DNA of 64,000 bases from Chloroflexota bacterium (GCA_014360825.1 JACIWT010000007.1:84401-148400), one strand, 5' to 3'. Positions 48,280 through 56,955 are shown, numbered from the stretch's first letter. The notes: generated by a model from the letters alone, not told the origin. A program made the numbers and translations.

Positions 48280-49011
48280 ATGGGAATCAATCGCCGCGAA
48301 CCTGTTCCCTTATATCATCAACTTAAAGAGGTTCTACTCTCTAAAATAGAGCGTGGTGAGCTGAACCCTAACACGCCTATTCCATCTGAGAAGCAGTTGA
48401 TGGAAGCGTATGGATTGAGTCGCACTACGGTACGACAAGCCATCAGCGAGTTAGTAGCCGAGGGGTACCTCTATCGGCAGAGAGGAAAGGGTACTTTTGT
48501 CAGTAGGCCTAAAGTACAGCATGGTTTGCGTAAACTGACCAGTTTCTCCGAGGATATGCGTTCGCGGGGATTGCGGCCTGGCTCTCACGTGTTGGAAATG
48601 CGGAACGTGGTCCCACCCAAGAACATAGCCGCTGCGCTGGAGCTTGGAGAAGGCGAACAGGCCCTGAAGATCGTTCGACTCAGGCTTGCGAATGGCGAAC
48701 CAATGGGTATCCAGACAAGTTACGTTCCTTTGCGCACCGGCATAAAGATTGACCCTGAGGAACTAGAGGGAGAAGGTTCGCTCTATGCGTTATTGGAATC
48801 ACGATTCAACATCTTGCTTGGCGAAGCCGATGAGACTCTGGAGGCGACTGTAGCCAGTGAGACCGAGGCACGGCTCCTGGGCGTGAAGAGAGGCTCACCC
48901 CTGCTCTTACGCGAGAGAACTACCTTTTCTCTAGATGGTAAGCCCATTGAGTTCGTGAAAGCGCTCTACCGGGCAGATCGTTACAGGTACCTCGTTCACC
49001 TTACCCGGTAG
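48280..49011 (+). CDS. GntR/HutC family transcriptional regulator
   Basis: A 243-residue regulator. The N-terminal winged helix reads PLYHQLKEVLLSKIERGELN, IPSEKQLMEAYGLSRTTVRQ and YLYRQRGKGTFVSRP, as in GntR proteins. A HutC-type UTRA effector domain follows (LTSFSEDMRSRGLRPGSHVL, LKIVRLRLANGEPMGIQTSY, LLLRERTTFSLDGKPIEFVK). UTRA domains bind small molecules, often sugar phosphates, which would suit this operon. The ATG at 48280 follows the consensus promoter. It lies 12 bases before the first enzyme gene and probably regulates the operon and itself. Confidence 0.92.
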   Translation: MGINRREPVPLYHQLKEVLLSKIERGELNPNTPIPSEKQLMEAYGLSRTTVRQAISELVAEGYLYRQRGKGTFVSRPKVQHGLRKLTSFSEDMRSRGLRPGSHVLEMRNVVPPKNIAAALELGEGEQALKIVRLRLANGEPMGIQTSYVPLRTGIKIDPEELEGEGSLYALLESRFNILLGEADETLEATVASETEARLLGVKRGSPLLLRERTTFSLDGKPIEFVKALYRADRYRYLVHLTR

Positions 49012-49023
49012 ATGGGGGTGTGA

Positions 49024-49809
49024 ATGATCCAGGAAGAAGAGATCCGACGCATCGTGCGACGTACTCTGGAGCGGATGTCAAATCCAGACCCTTCCGTCCC
49101 AGATAACCTGCAGCGACGTAACCCCCCATTCGCCGGAGCAGAACGACCGCTCATCACAGAGGCCGATCTGATTGCGGTGCCGGCTGGCGGCACATTCACT
49201 GTGCCTGCCGATGCAATCATTACTCCATTGGCCCGTGAGGCAGCACGCACACGAGGTATCTCTTTCGTGGAGCAATCAGTCGTATCTTCACCCCGAGCGA
49301 TCACCACATCTGCAGGCCACCATAGTGCTGGAGGACCAGGCGCGCCTGAGAAAACCGTTGCCATCGGCGCAGATCACGGTGGTTTCGAGATGAAGGAAGA
49401 CCTGAAGAAGTACATCACCGAGTTAGGCTATGCCATCCAAGATTGTGGTACATTTAGCACAGAATCGGTTGATTACCCAGACTTCGCTTATGCGGTAGCC
49501 AAATTGGTTGCTGATGGCAAGGCGCGTTGGGGAATCATCATAGACGGTGCAGGCATTGGTTCCTGCATGGTGGCCAACAAAGTGCCTGGTGTGCGTGCCG
49601 CCATGTGCTATGACCTGTCCACTGCGATCAACAGCCGCGAACACAACGATGCCAATGTGCTTACCCTGGGCGGCAAGTTGATCGGGCCGAACCTGGCTCG
49701 CGACATTGTCAAAACCTGGCTCAGTACACCTTTCGGCGGTGGTCGCCATGCTCGCCGCATCGATAAGATAATGGAAGTCGAAAAGCGCTTTCTGAGGAAG
49801 GCCCAATGA
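49024..49809 (+). CDS. RpiB/LacAB-like sugar-phosphate isomerase with encapsulation helix
   Basis: A 261-residue protein. Residues 1-18 ([18 protein letters not shown]) form an amphipathic helix of the encapsulation-peptide type. A linker region with [20 protein letters not shown] (about 60-79) follows. From about 110 there is an RpiB/LacAB domain with [13 protein letters not shown] (Asp117, His118) and [14 protein letters not shown] (His208). The E. coli RpiB catalytic Cys lies in ICGTGIGM; the aligned stretch here is IDGAGIGSC, with Asp174 in that place. So it probably isomerises a related pentose or deoxypentose phosphate by altered chemistry. It overlaps deoC by 4 bases. Confidence 0.88.
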   Translation: MIQEEEIRRIVRRTLERMSNPDPSVPDNLQRRNPPFAGAERPLITEADLIAVPAGGTFTVPADAIITPLAREAARTRGISFVEQSVVSSPRAITTSAGHHSAGGPGAPEKTVAIGADHGGFEMKEDLKKYITELGYAIQDCGTFSTESVDYPDFAYAVAKLVADGKARWGIIIDGAGIGSCMVANKVPGVRAAMCYDLSTAINSREHNDANVLTLGGKLIGPNLARDIVKTWLSTPFGGGRHARRIDKIMEVEKRFLRKAQ

Positions 49810-50693
49810 CAGAGATAGCAGACGTGGAGCGGCTGGTAGAGCAAATCACCCGCGAGGTTGTCGCTCTCCTACGCACGGGTGCGGATACCAGCCTATGTGC
49901 CCTGACAATTGGGGGCTCTTGCCAAGGGTGCCTGCTTTGTGTTACGAAGCGCCCAGAGGCGATACAACAGATCATTGACGCTGGCGCGGTCCGAGTGGGC
50001 AGCAGCCTGGGTTTAACAGGTGTCGCGCGTGAAATTGCCCGCATGATAGACCACACCCTACTCAAACCTGATGCTACCCCTGATCAGATCGCCAGACTAT
50101 GTCAGGAAGCACGGGAGTACGGTTTCGCTGCGGTCTGTGTGAACCCCTGTAACGTCAGACAATGCAGCGAGTTGCTCTGGGGATCGGGGGTGAAGGTGTG
50201 CAGTGTAGTCGGCTTTCCGCTGGGCGCGAACCTGCCGGAGGTGAAAGCCTATGAGACCGAACGGGCCATCTGGGATGGTGCACACGAGATTGATATGGTG
50301 CTCAATATTGGCGCTCTGAAGGGTGGCGATTACGCCCTGGTGCAGAGGGACATCGAAGCGGTCACCCGCGTGTGCCGCCGCAGCGGTGTTCAGAGCAAGG
50401 TTATCATTGAGGCTGCGTTGCTCACCGACGAGGAGAAAATCAAAGCCTGCACGCTGGCCAAAGCGGCAAAGGCCGACTATGTGAAGACTTCCACAGGCTT
50501 TGGGCCGGGTGGTGCTACTGTCCACGACGTGGAACTTATGCGCCGAGTAGTGGGCCCGGAAATGGGTGTCAAGGCAGCGGGTGGAATCCGTAGCCTGGAA
50601 GAAGCGAAAAGCATGATCAAGGCGGGGGCCACACGCATAGGGGCCAGCGCCAGTGTCAAGATCATGCATGAGGCAAAAGAGGTAGCGGCTTGA
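49806..50693 (+). CDS. deoC: Deoxyribose-phosphate aldolase with encapsulation helix
   Basis: A 295-residue DeoC. The C-terminal 215 residues form the aldolase barrel ([37 protein letters not shown], the Schiff-base Lys227 in [28 protein letters not shown]). The enzyme cleaves 2-deoxyribose-5-phosphate to glyceraldehyde-3-phosphate and acetaldehyde. An N-terminal extension absent in usual DeoC carries an amphipathic helix ([17 protein letters not shown]) and a CxxCxxC cluster (Cys39, 42, 45), which may bind a metal or iron-sulfur centre. Placement in a BMC operon fits SPU-type loci. The start overlaps the isomerase gene by ATGA. Confidence 0.94.
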   Translation: MTEIADVERLVEQITREVVALLRTGADTSLCALTIGGSCQGCLLCVTKRPEAIQQIIDAGAVRVGSSLGLTGVAREIARMIDHTLLKPDATPDQIARLCQEAREYGFAAVCVNPCNVRQCSELLWGSGVKVCSVVGFPLGANLPEVKAYETERAIWDGAHEIDMVLNIGALKGGDYALVQRDIEAVTRVCRRSGVQSKVIIEAALLTDEEKIKACTLAKAAKADYVKTSTGFGPGGATVHDVELMRRVVGPEMGVKAAGGIRSLEEAKSMIKAGATRIGASASVKIMHEAKEVAA

Positions 50694-50733
50694 GGATATC
50701 TCTAGTCGAGGGAAAGTGCAGAAAGGAGGGGCT

Positions 50734-51369
50734 TTGGTAGACTTACGGGCTTACGTTTTTCTCGATGCTTTGCAGCCACAGATGGCAGCGTTCATCGGCT
50801 CCACAGCGCGCGGCTTTCTACCCATCGTGGGCGATGCTTCGCTGTGGGTCGAAATCTCGCCAGGCATAGAGATCAACCGTGTGACTGATATTGCGGTGAA
50901 AGCCACCCGAGTACGCCCAGCGGTCCAGGTGGTGGAGCGTTTGTTTGGTCTGCTGGAGGTGCATTCTGAATCGCAGGCCGACGTGCGCGATGCGGGGCGG
51001 GCAATCCTGGAAGCGCTGGGCTTGAGAGAGGAGGATCGGTGGAAGCCACGAATCTACTCCAGCCAGATCATCCGTCACGTGGACGACCACCACGCTCAAC
51101 TCGTGAACCGTAACCGCAACGGCATGATGCTCATCCCTGGCCAAACCCTCTACATCATGGAAGTCGAGCCAGCAGCATATGCTGCCCTGGCTGCCAATGA
51201 GGCGGAAAAGGCAGCGCACATCAACATTGTGGAAGTGCGGCCCTTTGGCACATTTGGCCGCGTTTATCTGGGTGGAGAGGAACGCGACATTATGGCTGGC
51301 TATGGTGCGGCAGTAGCAGCCATTGAAGGAATTGAGGGGAAAGAACAGAAGACAGAACGAAGAGCATAA
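50734..51369 (+). CDS. BMC-T shell protein (trimer, HO_3341-like)
   Basis: A 211-residue tandem-domain shell protein. It begins [20 protein letters not shown] and continues [34 protein letters not shown] [19 protein letters not shown] and [20 protein letters not shown]. This closely recalls the BMC-T described from Haliangium ochraceum. Two BMC domains form pseudohexameric trimers with a gated central pore. TTG at 50734 fits the start of that relative and lies 4 bases after AGGAGG; a GTG at 50716 is an alternative. Its end is 40 bases before the BMC-H gene. Confidence 0.9.
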   Translation: MVDLRAYVFLDALQPQMAAFIGSTARGFLPIVGDASLWVEISPGIEINRVTDIAVKATRVRPAVQVVERLFGLLEVHSESQADVRDAGRAILEALGLREEDRWKPRIYSSQIIRHVDDHHAQLVNRNRNGMMLIPGQTLYIMEVEPAAYAALAANEAEKAAHINIVEVRPFGTFGRVYLGGEERDIMAGYGAAVAAIEGIEGKEQKTERRA

Positions 51370-51409
51370 CGAACGGAACGAACACATCACTACGAGGAGG
51401 ATTTACCAC

Positions 51410-51715
51410 ATGGCAGAAGCATTGGGCATGATTGAGACAAAGGGATTCGCGGCGATGGTTGAAGCCGCCGATGCGATGGTCAAGGCCGCCAAGGTCGAAT
51501 TGGTCAGTTACGAGAAAATCGGCGGTGGTTATGTTACTGCCATCGTGCGAGGCGACGTCGCAGCAGTGAAGGCTGCCGTCGAGGCCGGGGTACGCGGGGC
51601 AGAGAAGGTGGGCGAGGTGGTCTCGGTGCACGTGATCGCCCGACCGCACGTCAACATTGATCTGGTGCTGCCATTGGGCCGGACGGAGCAAGTGAAGGCC
51701 GAACTCGGAGAGTAG
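51410..51715 (+). CDS. BMC-H shell protein (hexamer)
   Basis: A 101-residue single BMC domain. [20 protein letters not shown] is the classic BMC-H start, followed by [20 protein letters not shown] and [20 protein letters not shown], with [12 protein letters not shown] before the C-terminus. BMC-H hexamers tile the shell facets. The ATG at 51410 has GAGGAGG 9 bases upstream. It is the only BMC-H of the operon and presumably the most abundant product. A stable hairpin lies between it and the BMC-P gene. Confidence 0.95.
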   Translation: MAEALGMIETKGFAAMVEAADAMVKAAKVELVSYEKIGGGYVTAIVRGDVAAVKAAVEAGVRGAEKVGEVVSVHVIARPHVNIDLVLPLGRTEQVKAELGE

Positions 51716-51743
51716 CAGGAACATCGAGTTCTCACGTCCAACA

Positions 51744-51769
51744 GGGGTCCGCCAGATTCGGTGGATCCC
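51744..51769 (+). other. Intercistronic hairpin behind BMC-H
   Basis: GGGGTCCGCC (51744-51753), loop AGATTC, GGTGGATCCC (51760-51769): a 10-base stem with two G-U pairs. It is followed by GGAGGGG, not a T-run, so it probably stabilises or tunes the mRNA rather than terminates. Confidence 0.55.
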
Positions 51770-51783
51770 GGAGGGGATAGAGC

Positions 51784-52095
51784 ATGCTCATTGGAAAGAT
51801 CGTTGGCACCCTCGTTTCCACACGCAAAGACGAGAAGATCGAGGGCCTCAAGTTCTATGTGGTCAAACAGGTGGATATCGAGGGCCGAGAGACCGGTGCC
51901 TACGTTGTCGCTGCTGACGCGGTGGGGGCTGGCGTGGGCGAATTGATCCTTTATGCCGTTGGCAGTTCTGCCCGTCAGACGGTGCTCACGGATCGACGCC
52001 CCATTGATGCAGTGGTCATGGCCATCGTAGACACCTGGGAAGTGGGTGGCGTGGTCAAGTATCAGAAATATCCTGAAGGTAGCGAGGTGGCATGA
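51784..52095 (+). CDS. BMC-P shell vertex protein 1 (EutN/CcmL family)
   Basis: A 103-residue EutN/CcmL protein that forms pentamers capping shell vertices. It starts MLIGKIVGTLVSTRKDEKIE, followed by GLKFYVVKQVD, AADAVGAGVGELILYAVGSS and IVDTWEV. The GGAGGGG site precedes the ATG. It overlaps the aldehyde dehydrogenase gene by 4 bases. It is one of three BMC-P genes in the operon, which may confer different vertex properties or a tuned ratio. Confidence 0.94.
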   Translation: MLIGKIVGTLVSTRKDEKIEGLKFYVVKQVDIEGRETGAYVVAADAVGAGVGELILYAVGSSARQTVLTDRRPIDAVVMAIVDTWEVGGVVKYQKYPEGSEVA

Positions 52096-53558
52096 TGGAC
52101 GTGGAAGAGCGTCGCATCCAGGCTATCGTACAAGAGGTGATGCGACGCCTGGGCGAGGAGCGCCCAGTAGCGGAGGCGCCCCCTCGCCCCGAGTTGCGTT
52201 CTGCTCCCGCTCAGCCTGAGCCACTACATGGCGAAGACGGCGTCTTTCCTGATATTGATTCAGCGATCATGGCGGCCAGCACCGCTTTCCATCAACTTGA
52301 TAGGATGACCCTAACGACACGCTATCACATTGTGGATGCTATGCGCCGCGCGGCGAAGGATAACGCCGAACTGCTCGCCCGCCTGGCCTGGCAGGAGACA
52401 GGTATGGGCAGGCCGGAGGACAAAACAAAGAAAAACTTGCTTGTCGCCACGAAAACTCCCGGCCCCGAAATCCTGGAGCCATTTGCTTGGACTGGCGACC
52501 ACGGCCTGACCTTGGTGGAACGTGCTCCCTACGGTGTCATCGCCGCCATCACGCCTAGCACTAACCCTACTTCGACCATTATCTGTAATGCGATTGGTAT
52601 GATCTCCGCTGGGAACGCTGTAGTGTTTAACGCCCATCCGGCAGCGAAGAACTGTTCAGTAAAAACGGTGCAGTTGCTTAACCGAGCGATTGTTAGTGCA
52701 GGCGGTCCACCCAACCTTCTAACGCTTGTCCCCGAGCCAACTATTGAGGGTGCTCAATACTTGATGAAGCACCCTGCCATCAATCTGTTGGTGGTGACTG
52801 GCGGGCCAGGCGTGGTCAAGGTAGCGATGGCCAGCGGTAAGAAAGCCATCTGCGCTGGGCCCGGTAATCCGCCGGTCGTGGTGGATGAAACCGCAGATCT
52901 GGACGTGGCTGGCAAAGGCATTGTGGAAGGCGCTTCCTTCGACAATAACGTCGTCTGCGTGCTGGAGAAAGAGATCATTGCAGTGGACTCCATTGCCGAT
53001 CAGTTGAAAGCGTCTATTTTATCCCATGGCGCGGTTGAGCTCGCCTCCTGGCAGATGAAGCGATTAGAAAAGGTGATCTTCAGCGAAATCCGCTCCGGCC
53101 GCGAAGAAAGCGTGATCAACAAGGCTTGGGTAGGCAAGAATGCCTCCCTCATCCTCAAAGAGATCGGGATGAACGTGGACGAGAAAGTGCGGTTAGCATT
53201 GGCAGAAGTTGACCGGGACCATCCACTGGTGTGGACGGAACAACTGATGCCGGTGATACCGTTGGTGCGCGTTGCCAATGCGGATGAAGCGATAGATTTG
53301 GCCATCGCGGCTGAGGGGAGGCGTTATCACACTGCGGTGATGTATTCCAAGCACATTGATCGCTTGAGTCGCATGGCCCGTGAATGTAATTGTTCGATCT
53401 TCGTCAAGAATGGACCTTCGCTGGCCGGACTCGGCTTCAACGGCGAGGGTTTCACTTCATTTTCGATCGCCAGTCCCACGGGTGAAGGCTTGACTTCTCC
53501 CATCTCTTTCTCGCGTTTGCGTCGCTGCGTCTTAGTGGATTCATTCAGGATTGTGTGA
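52092..53558 (+). CDS. CoA-acylating aldehyde dehydrogenase (PduP/EutE-like) with encapsulation helix
   Basis: A 488-residue acylating aldehyde dehydrogenase, converting an aldehyde to acyl-CoA with NAD+. The N-terminus (DVEERRIQAIVQEVMRRLGE) is an amphipathic encapsulation peptide, followed by a Pro-rich linker. The catalytic domain starts near residue 50 and includes FAWTGDHGLTLVERAPYGVI, TGGPGVVKVAMASGKKAICA and the nucleophile Cys289 in FDNNVVCVLEKE. It is the core dehydrogenase of the BMC; acetaldehyde from DeoC is the likely substrate. Overlaps with neighbours at both ends show a single transcription unit. Confidence 0.95.
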   Translation: MMDVEERRIQAIVQEVMRRLGEERPVAEAPPRPELRSAPAQPEPLHGEDGVFPDIDSAIMAASTAFHQLDRMTLTTRYHIVDAMRRAAKDNAELLARLAWQETGMGRPEDKTKKNLLVATKTPGPEILEPFAWTGDHGLTLVERAPYGVIAAITPSTNPTSTIICNAIGMISAGNAVVFNAHPAAKNCSVKTVQLLNRAIVSAGGPPNLLTLVPEPTIEGAQYLMKHPAINLLVVTGGPGVVKVAMASGKKAICAGPGNPPVVVDETADLDVAGKGIVEGASFDNNVVCVLEKEIIAVDSIADQLKASILSHGAVELASWQMKRLEKVIFSEIRSGREESVINKAWVGKNASLILKEIGMNVDEKVRLALAEVDRDHPLVWTEQLMPVIPLVRVANADEAIDLAIAAEGRRYHTAVMYSKHIDRLSRMARECNCSIFVKNGPSLAGLGFNGEGFTSFSIASPTGEGLTSPISFSRLRRCVLVDSFRIV

Positions 53559-54913
53559 AGGCTCATTTGAGTGATATGGCTGACCACATTGTGGACCGTG
53601 TGCGTTCCGCTGGCGTCGTTGGGGCGGGGGGCGCAGGCTTTCCCACCCACGTCAAATTGGCGGCCAAAGTGGATACCGTCATCGCGAACGGTGCGGAATG
53701 CGAGCCCCTTTTACACGCTGACCGGCATCTTATGACTCGCCATCCAGACGAAATACTGCGCGGGCTTAGCCTGGCCATGGAAGCAACTGGCGCGACTCGG
53801 GGCATCGTAGCCCTGAAAGCAGCATACCACGATGCACGAGCCGGGCTTGAAGCGGCCTTGCCGCGCTACAAGAACGTCACGCTTTGTCTCCTGGGCAGTT
53901 ATTATCCGGCAGGGGATGAGTTCATTTTGGTCTACGAGGCCACCGGTCGCAAAGTACCCGAGGGCGGTATTCCTCTCGAAGTGGGTGCTGTTGTCAACAA
54001 TGTGGGGACGCTCTACAACGTGGCACGGGCTCAGGATGGCCAACCCGTCACCCACCGTTACATGACTGTGACAGGGGAAGTGAAGTCTCCTGCTACCTTG
54101 CGGCTACCCATTGGAGTGAATTTCGCCCAGGTGGTAGAGTGGGTCGGTGGCTACACAAAGCCGGTCGAGGATCTTGCGTTGGTGGCTGGTGGGGCGATGA
54201 TGGGCCGTGTAGTTACTCCTGATGATGTGGTGACCAAAACAACAGGTGGGTTGTTAGTGCTGCCAAAAGACAACGTCGTCGTGCAACATATGACCCGACC
54301 GTTGAACAATGCGGTCCGGCGTGGTCGGTCCACCTGCGATCAGTGCCGCGACTGCACAGATCTGTGCCCCCGCTACCTGTTGGGTCACGCATTGCAGCCG
54401 CATGATATCATGCGCAATCTCAATTATGGTCTGACTTTCCCCACCGAGATTGTCACGGCAGCAGTGTTGTGTTGTGAGTGTCGTTTGTGCGAAGCCTATG
54501 CGTGTCCTCTGGAACTTTCACCCATAGCCTACTATCGGGCGGTGAAGAGCCAGTTGCGGGCTGCTGGCTGGAAGAATGTGACCCATCGGCGGAAGGATTA
54601 CGAACCACATCCGTTCTTTGATTTCCGTCGGGTGCCAGTCTCGCGCCTGATTGACAAACTGGGCTTGACGAAGTATAAAAATTATGACGTTCCTTTGGAT
54701 GAGCGCGACTTGGTGCCGCCATCGGTGTGCATTCCCTTGCGCCAACACACTGGCGTACCAGCCAAGCCGGTCGTGCGTGTTGGTGACAGGGTGAAAGTCG
54801 GTGACCTCGTGGCGGAGATACCACAGGGTGCACTGGGGGCAAATGTGCATGCCTCTATTGCGGGCAAGGTATCAGAAGTCACGGAAGAATACATCCGCGT
54901 GGACTCGTGCTGA
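53555..54913 (+). CDS. PduS/RnfC-like flavo-iron-sulfur electron transfer protein
   Basis: A 452-residue protein of the RnfC/PduS family. The N-terminus has the Gly-rich VVGAGGAGFPTHVK and NGAECEPLLHADRHLM, the complex-I 51-kDa-like FMN/NADH region. An SLBB segment follows, and two 4Fe-4S motifs lie at about 261-271 (CDQCRDCTDLC) and 306-317 (CCECRLCEAYAC). PduS passes electrons in the propanediol BMC, where it is a cobalamin reductase. Here no B12 enzyme is present, so it may reoxidise NADH and send electrons across the shell (inference). The start overlaps the dehydrogenase stop by GTGA. Confidence 0.92.
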   Translation: MKAHLSDMADHIVDRVRSAGVVGAGGAGFPTHVKLAAKVDTVIANGAECEPLLHADRHLMTRHPDEILRGLSLAMEATGATRGIVALKAAYHDARAGLEAALPRYKNVTLCLLGSYYPAGDEFILVYEATGRKVPEGGIPLEVGAVVNNVGTLYNVARAQDGQPVTHRYMTVTGEVKSPATLRLPIGVNFAQVVEWVGGYTKPVEDLALVAGGAMMGRVVTPDDVVTKTTGGLLVLPKDNVVVQHMTRPLNNAVRRGRSTCDQCRDCTDLCPRYLLGHALQPHDIMRNLNYGLTFPTEIVTAAVLCCECRLCEAYACPLELSPIAYYRAVKSQLRAAGWKNVTHRRKDYEPHPFFDFRRVPVSRLIDKLGLTKYKNYDVPLDERDLVPPSVCIPLRQHTGVPAKPVVRVGDRVKVGDLVAEIPQGALGANVHASIAGKVSEVTEEYIRVDSC

Positions 54914-54959
54914 GGGCTACAGTACGAATGGGAAGTTCAATTCATCACCGGGGTGTGCT

Positions 54960-55508
54960 ATGGAACCTGCTATCGGCTTAATCGAAGTGAATAGCATTGC
55001 CCAAGGCATCAAGGTGGGTGATGCCATGTGCAAGCGTGCGCCAATCAACCTACTCGAGTCTCGCACCGTCTGCCCCGGCAAGTATATCGTACTAATTGGT
55101 GGGGACACGGGCCCAGTACAGGAATCATTGGAAGCCGGAGTTGAGGTTGCTGCAGAAACTCTGGTGGATAAACTATTCTTGCCCAACGTCCACCTCTCCG
55201 TTTTCCCCGCCATTGCCGGTGCAGTGGAGATGGAGTACGTCGAAGCACTAGGCATCATCGAGACTATCAGCGTGGCTTCTACTATCGTTGCAGCAGACGC
55301 GGCGGCAAAAGCGGCCGCCGTTACTCTCACCGAGATCCGCTTAGCGAATGGCCTGGGCGGCAAATCTTTCGTGCTCATGGTAGGCCGTGTGCCTGATGTG
55401 GAGGCATCAGTTGAAGCGGGCACTAAAGTCATCAAAGAAGATGGGACGCTTATCCGGGCGGTGGTCATCCCCCAATTGCACGAAGATATGAGGCAGAAAA
55501 TAACTTAG
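54960..55508 (+). CDS. BMC-T shell protein (PduT-like tandem domain)
   Basis: A 182-residue protein of two BMC domains in tandem: EPAIGLIEVNSIAQGIKVGD and VEALGIIETISVASTIVAAD mark the two starts. This is the PduT/EutM-tandem type that forms flat pseudohexameric trimers. PduT binds a 4Fe-4S cluster at its pore; the Cys present here (Cys in DAMCKRAP and TVCPGK) could be placed differently, so cluster binding is open. ATG 54960 follows GGGGTG. Adjacent to PduS-like, as in Pdu operons, where PduT and PduS cooperate. Confidence 0.93.
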   Translation: MEPAIGLIEVNSIAQGIKVGDAMCKRAPINLLESRTVCPGKYIVLIGGDTGPVQESLEAGVEVAAETLVDKLFLPNVHLSVFPAIAGAVEMEYVEALGIIETISVASTIVAADAAAKAAAVTLTEIRLANGLGGKSFVLMVGRVPDVEASVEAGTKVIKEDGTLIRAVVIPQLHEDMRQKIT

Positions 55509-55510
55509 AT

Positions 55511-55801
55511 ATGCAACTCGGACGAATTATCGGCACACTCGTTGCCACGCGAAAACACGAGGCCCTCCAAGGGGTCAAATTACTCATCGTACAACCCCTC
55601 ACGCCTGAGGAGCAACCTGATGGCGAGCCAGTGATCGCTGTGGATGGCACTCACATGGCTGGGCCCGGCGAGATCATCTACATGATAGGTGGACGTGAAG
55701 CCTCGATGGTGCTGCCGGCTGAAAAAATGTTCACACCAGTGGACCATGGTATTGTGGGCATCGTGGATCAGATTTATGTGGCGTTGGATAGAGAGAAATA
55801 A
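55511..55801 (+). CDS. BMC-P shell vertex protein 2 (EutN/CcmL family)
   Basis: A 96-residue EutN/CcmL vertex protein. It begins MQLGRIIGTLVATRKHEALQ, with LLIVQPLTPEEQ and VDGTHMAGPGEIIYMIGGRE. The start is 2 bases after the previous stop and the end is directly followed by the next gene. It differs from BMC-P 1 and 3 in the middle, so the three are diverged paralogues. Confidence 0.94.
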   Translation: MQLGRIIGTLVATRKHEALQGVKLLIVQPLTPEEQPDGEPVIAVDGTHMAGPGEIIYMIGGREASMVLPAEKMFTPVDHGIVGIVDQIYVALDREK

Positions 55802-56137
55802 ATGCTCATCGGTCGGGTCATTGGCAACATTGTGTCCACCATCAAGCATAGCGACCATAGCAAGCACAAACTGATGCTTGTCCAGCCTCTTACGCCCGAA
55901 GGGAGACCCTACAAAAAACCCATCATCGCGATTGATGTGGTGGACGCTGGCCCGGGTGAAGTGGTCTTCTTTGTGGACGAAGGAAACGCGGCCCGACAGT
56001 TGCTTGGCTTGGAACCTGGTTGTGTTCGTGCTGTCATAGTAGGTTTTGTAGATGAAGTGCAATTGGTGGATGAGAAAGGCCGTCAGACTTCCTGGACTCC
56101 TAATCGGATACACCTGACCGAGAGAAGTAGCGGATGA
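55802..56137 (+). CDS. BMC-P shell vertex protein 3 (EutN/CcmL family)
   Basis: A 111-residue EutN/CcmL vertex protein. It begins MLIGRVIGNIVSTIKHSDHS with LMLVQPLTPEGR, IDVVDAGPGEVVFFVDEGNA and a longer C-terminal tail. Its ATG follows the previous stop without a gap, and its TGA overlaps the aldolase ATG. Confidence 0.94.
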   Translation: MLIGRVIGNIVSTIKHSDHSKHKLMLVQPLTPEGRPYKKPIIAIDVVDAGPGEVVFFVDEGNAARQLLGLEPGCVRAVIVGFVDEVQLVDEKGRQTSWTPNRIHLTERSSG

Positions 56138-56955
56138 GCACGTACCAGACTCAGCAGCGTGAGAAAGATCTGCGCGAAGAACTCGTGCATGTGGGACGGT
56201 TGCTGTGGGAGAAAGGGCTGATTGCCGCCAGTGATGGCAACATCTCAGCCCGCCTGGATGGTGAGCGGGTCTTGACTACGCCCAGCGGTGTGAGCAAAGG
56301 GTTCATGAGACCGGAACAGATGGTCATCACTGACATGACTGGCCGCAAACTGAATGTTCACGATCCCGGCTCCCGTGGCTTGGAGCCATCCTCTGAATTG
56401 CTGATGCACTTGGAAGTTTACCGCCAACGGCCTGATGTGGGGGCTGTTGTACACGCTCATCCGCCCATTACCACAGCCTTTACCATTGCTGGCATCTCGC
56501 TCGCCCAATGTGTGCTGCCCGAGGTGGTGATGACCCTGGGCAGTATCCCGACGACGCAGTACGCTACGCCATCGAGCGCACAGGGCGCAGAGGTCATTCG
56601 CGAGTTGATCCGCACTTACGACGCCTTAGTGCTCGACCGACACGGGGCCATCACCGTGGGCAAAACGCCCACTGAGGCCTATATGAAAATGGAGAAGGTA
56701 GAGCATACTGCCCTGGTTACCTTGACGGCCCGGCAGTTGGGTCGAGTGGGGCTCTTGCCACCCGAAGAGGTGCGCAAGCTCACTGCATGGCGCCGGCAGA
56801 AACTGGGGTTGCCTGCCGAATATGGGGGTGAGGGCTGCGTGAAATGCGGGGCTTGTGGACGCGAGCCTGAGCAAGAAGGCAGCGTCAACATAGCCGACGA
56901 AGAGATCACCCGGCTGGTGGCGCGAGTGGTGAGTCGAGAGTTAAATCGTTTCTGA
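56134..56955 (+). CDS. Class II aldolase (FucA/DrdA-like) with C-terminal encapsulation helix
   Basis: A 273-residue zinc-dependent class II aldolase/adducin-family protein, the type that cleaves ketose-1-phosphates (fuculose-1-P, rhamnulose-1-P or 5-deoxyribulose-1-P) to DHAP and an aldehyde. Zinc and catalytic residues fit His107 and His109 (VVHAHPP), Glu88 and His170 (LDRHGAITVG). After the aldolase core, from residue 232, comes a CxxCxxC cluster (CVKCGAC, Cys235, 238, 241). The final amphipathic helix (DEEITRLVARVVSRELNRF) looks like an encapsulation peptide. The cluster recalls the CxxCxxC of DeoC. It is the last gene before the terminator. Confidence 0.92.
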   Translation: MSTYQTQQREKDLREELVHVGRLLWEKGLIAASDGNISARLDGERVLTTPSGVSKGFMRPEQMVITDMTGRKLNVHDPGSRGLEPSSELLMHLEVYRQRPDVGAVVHAHPPITTAFTIAGISLAQCVLPEVVMTLGSIPTTQYATPSSAQGAEVIRELIRTYDALVLDRHGAITVGKTPTEAYMKMEKVEHTALVTLTARQLGRVGLLPPEEVRKLTAWRRQKLGLPAEYGGEGCVKCGACGREPEQEGSVNIADEEITRLVARVVSRELNRF

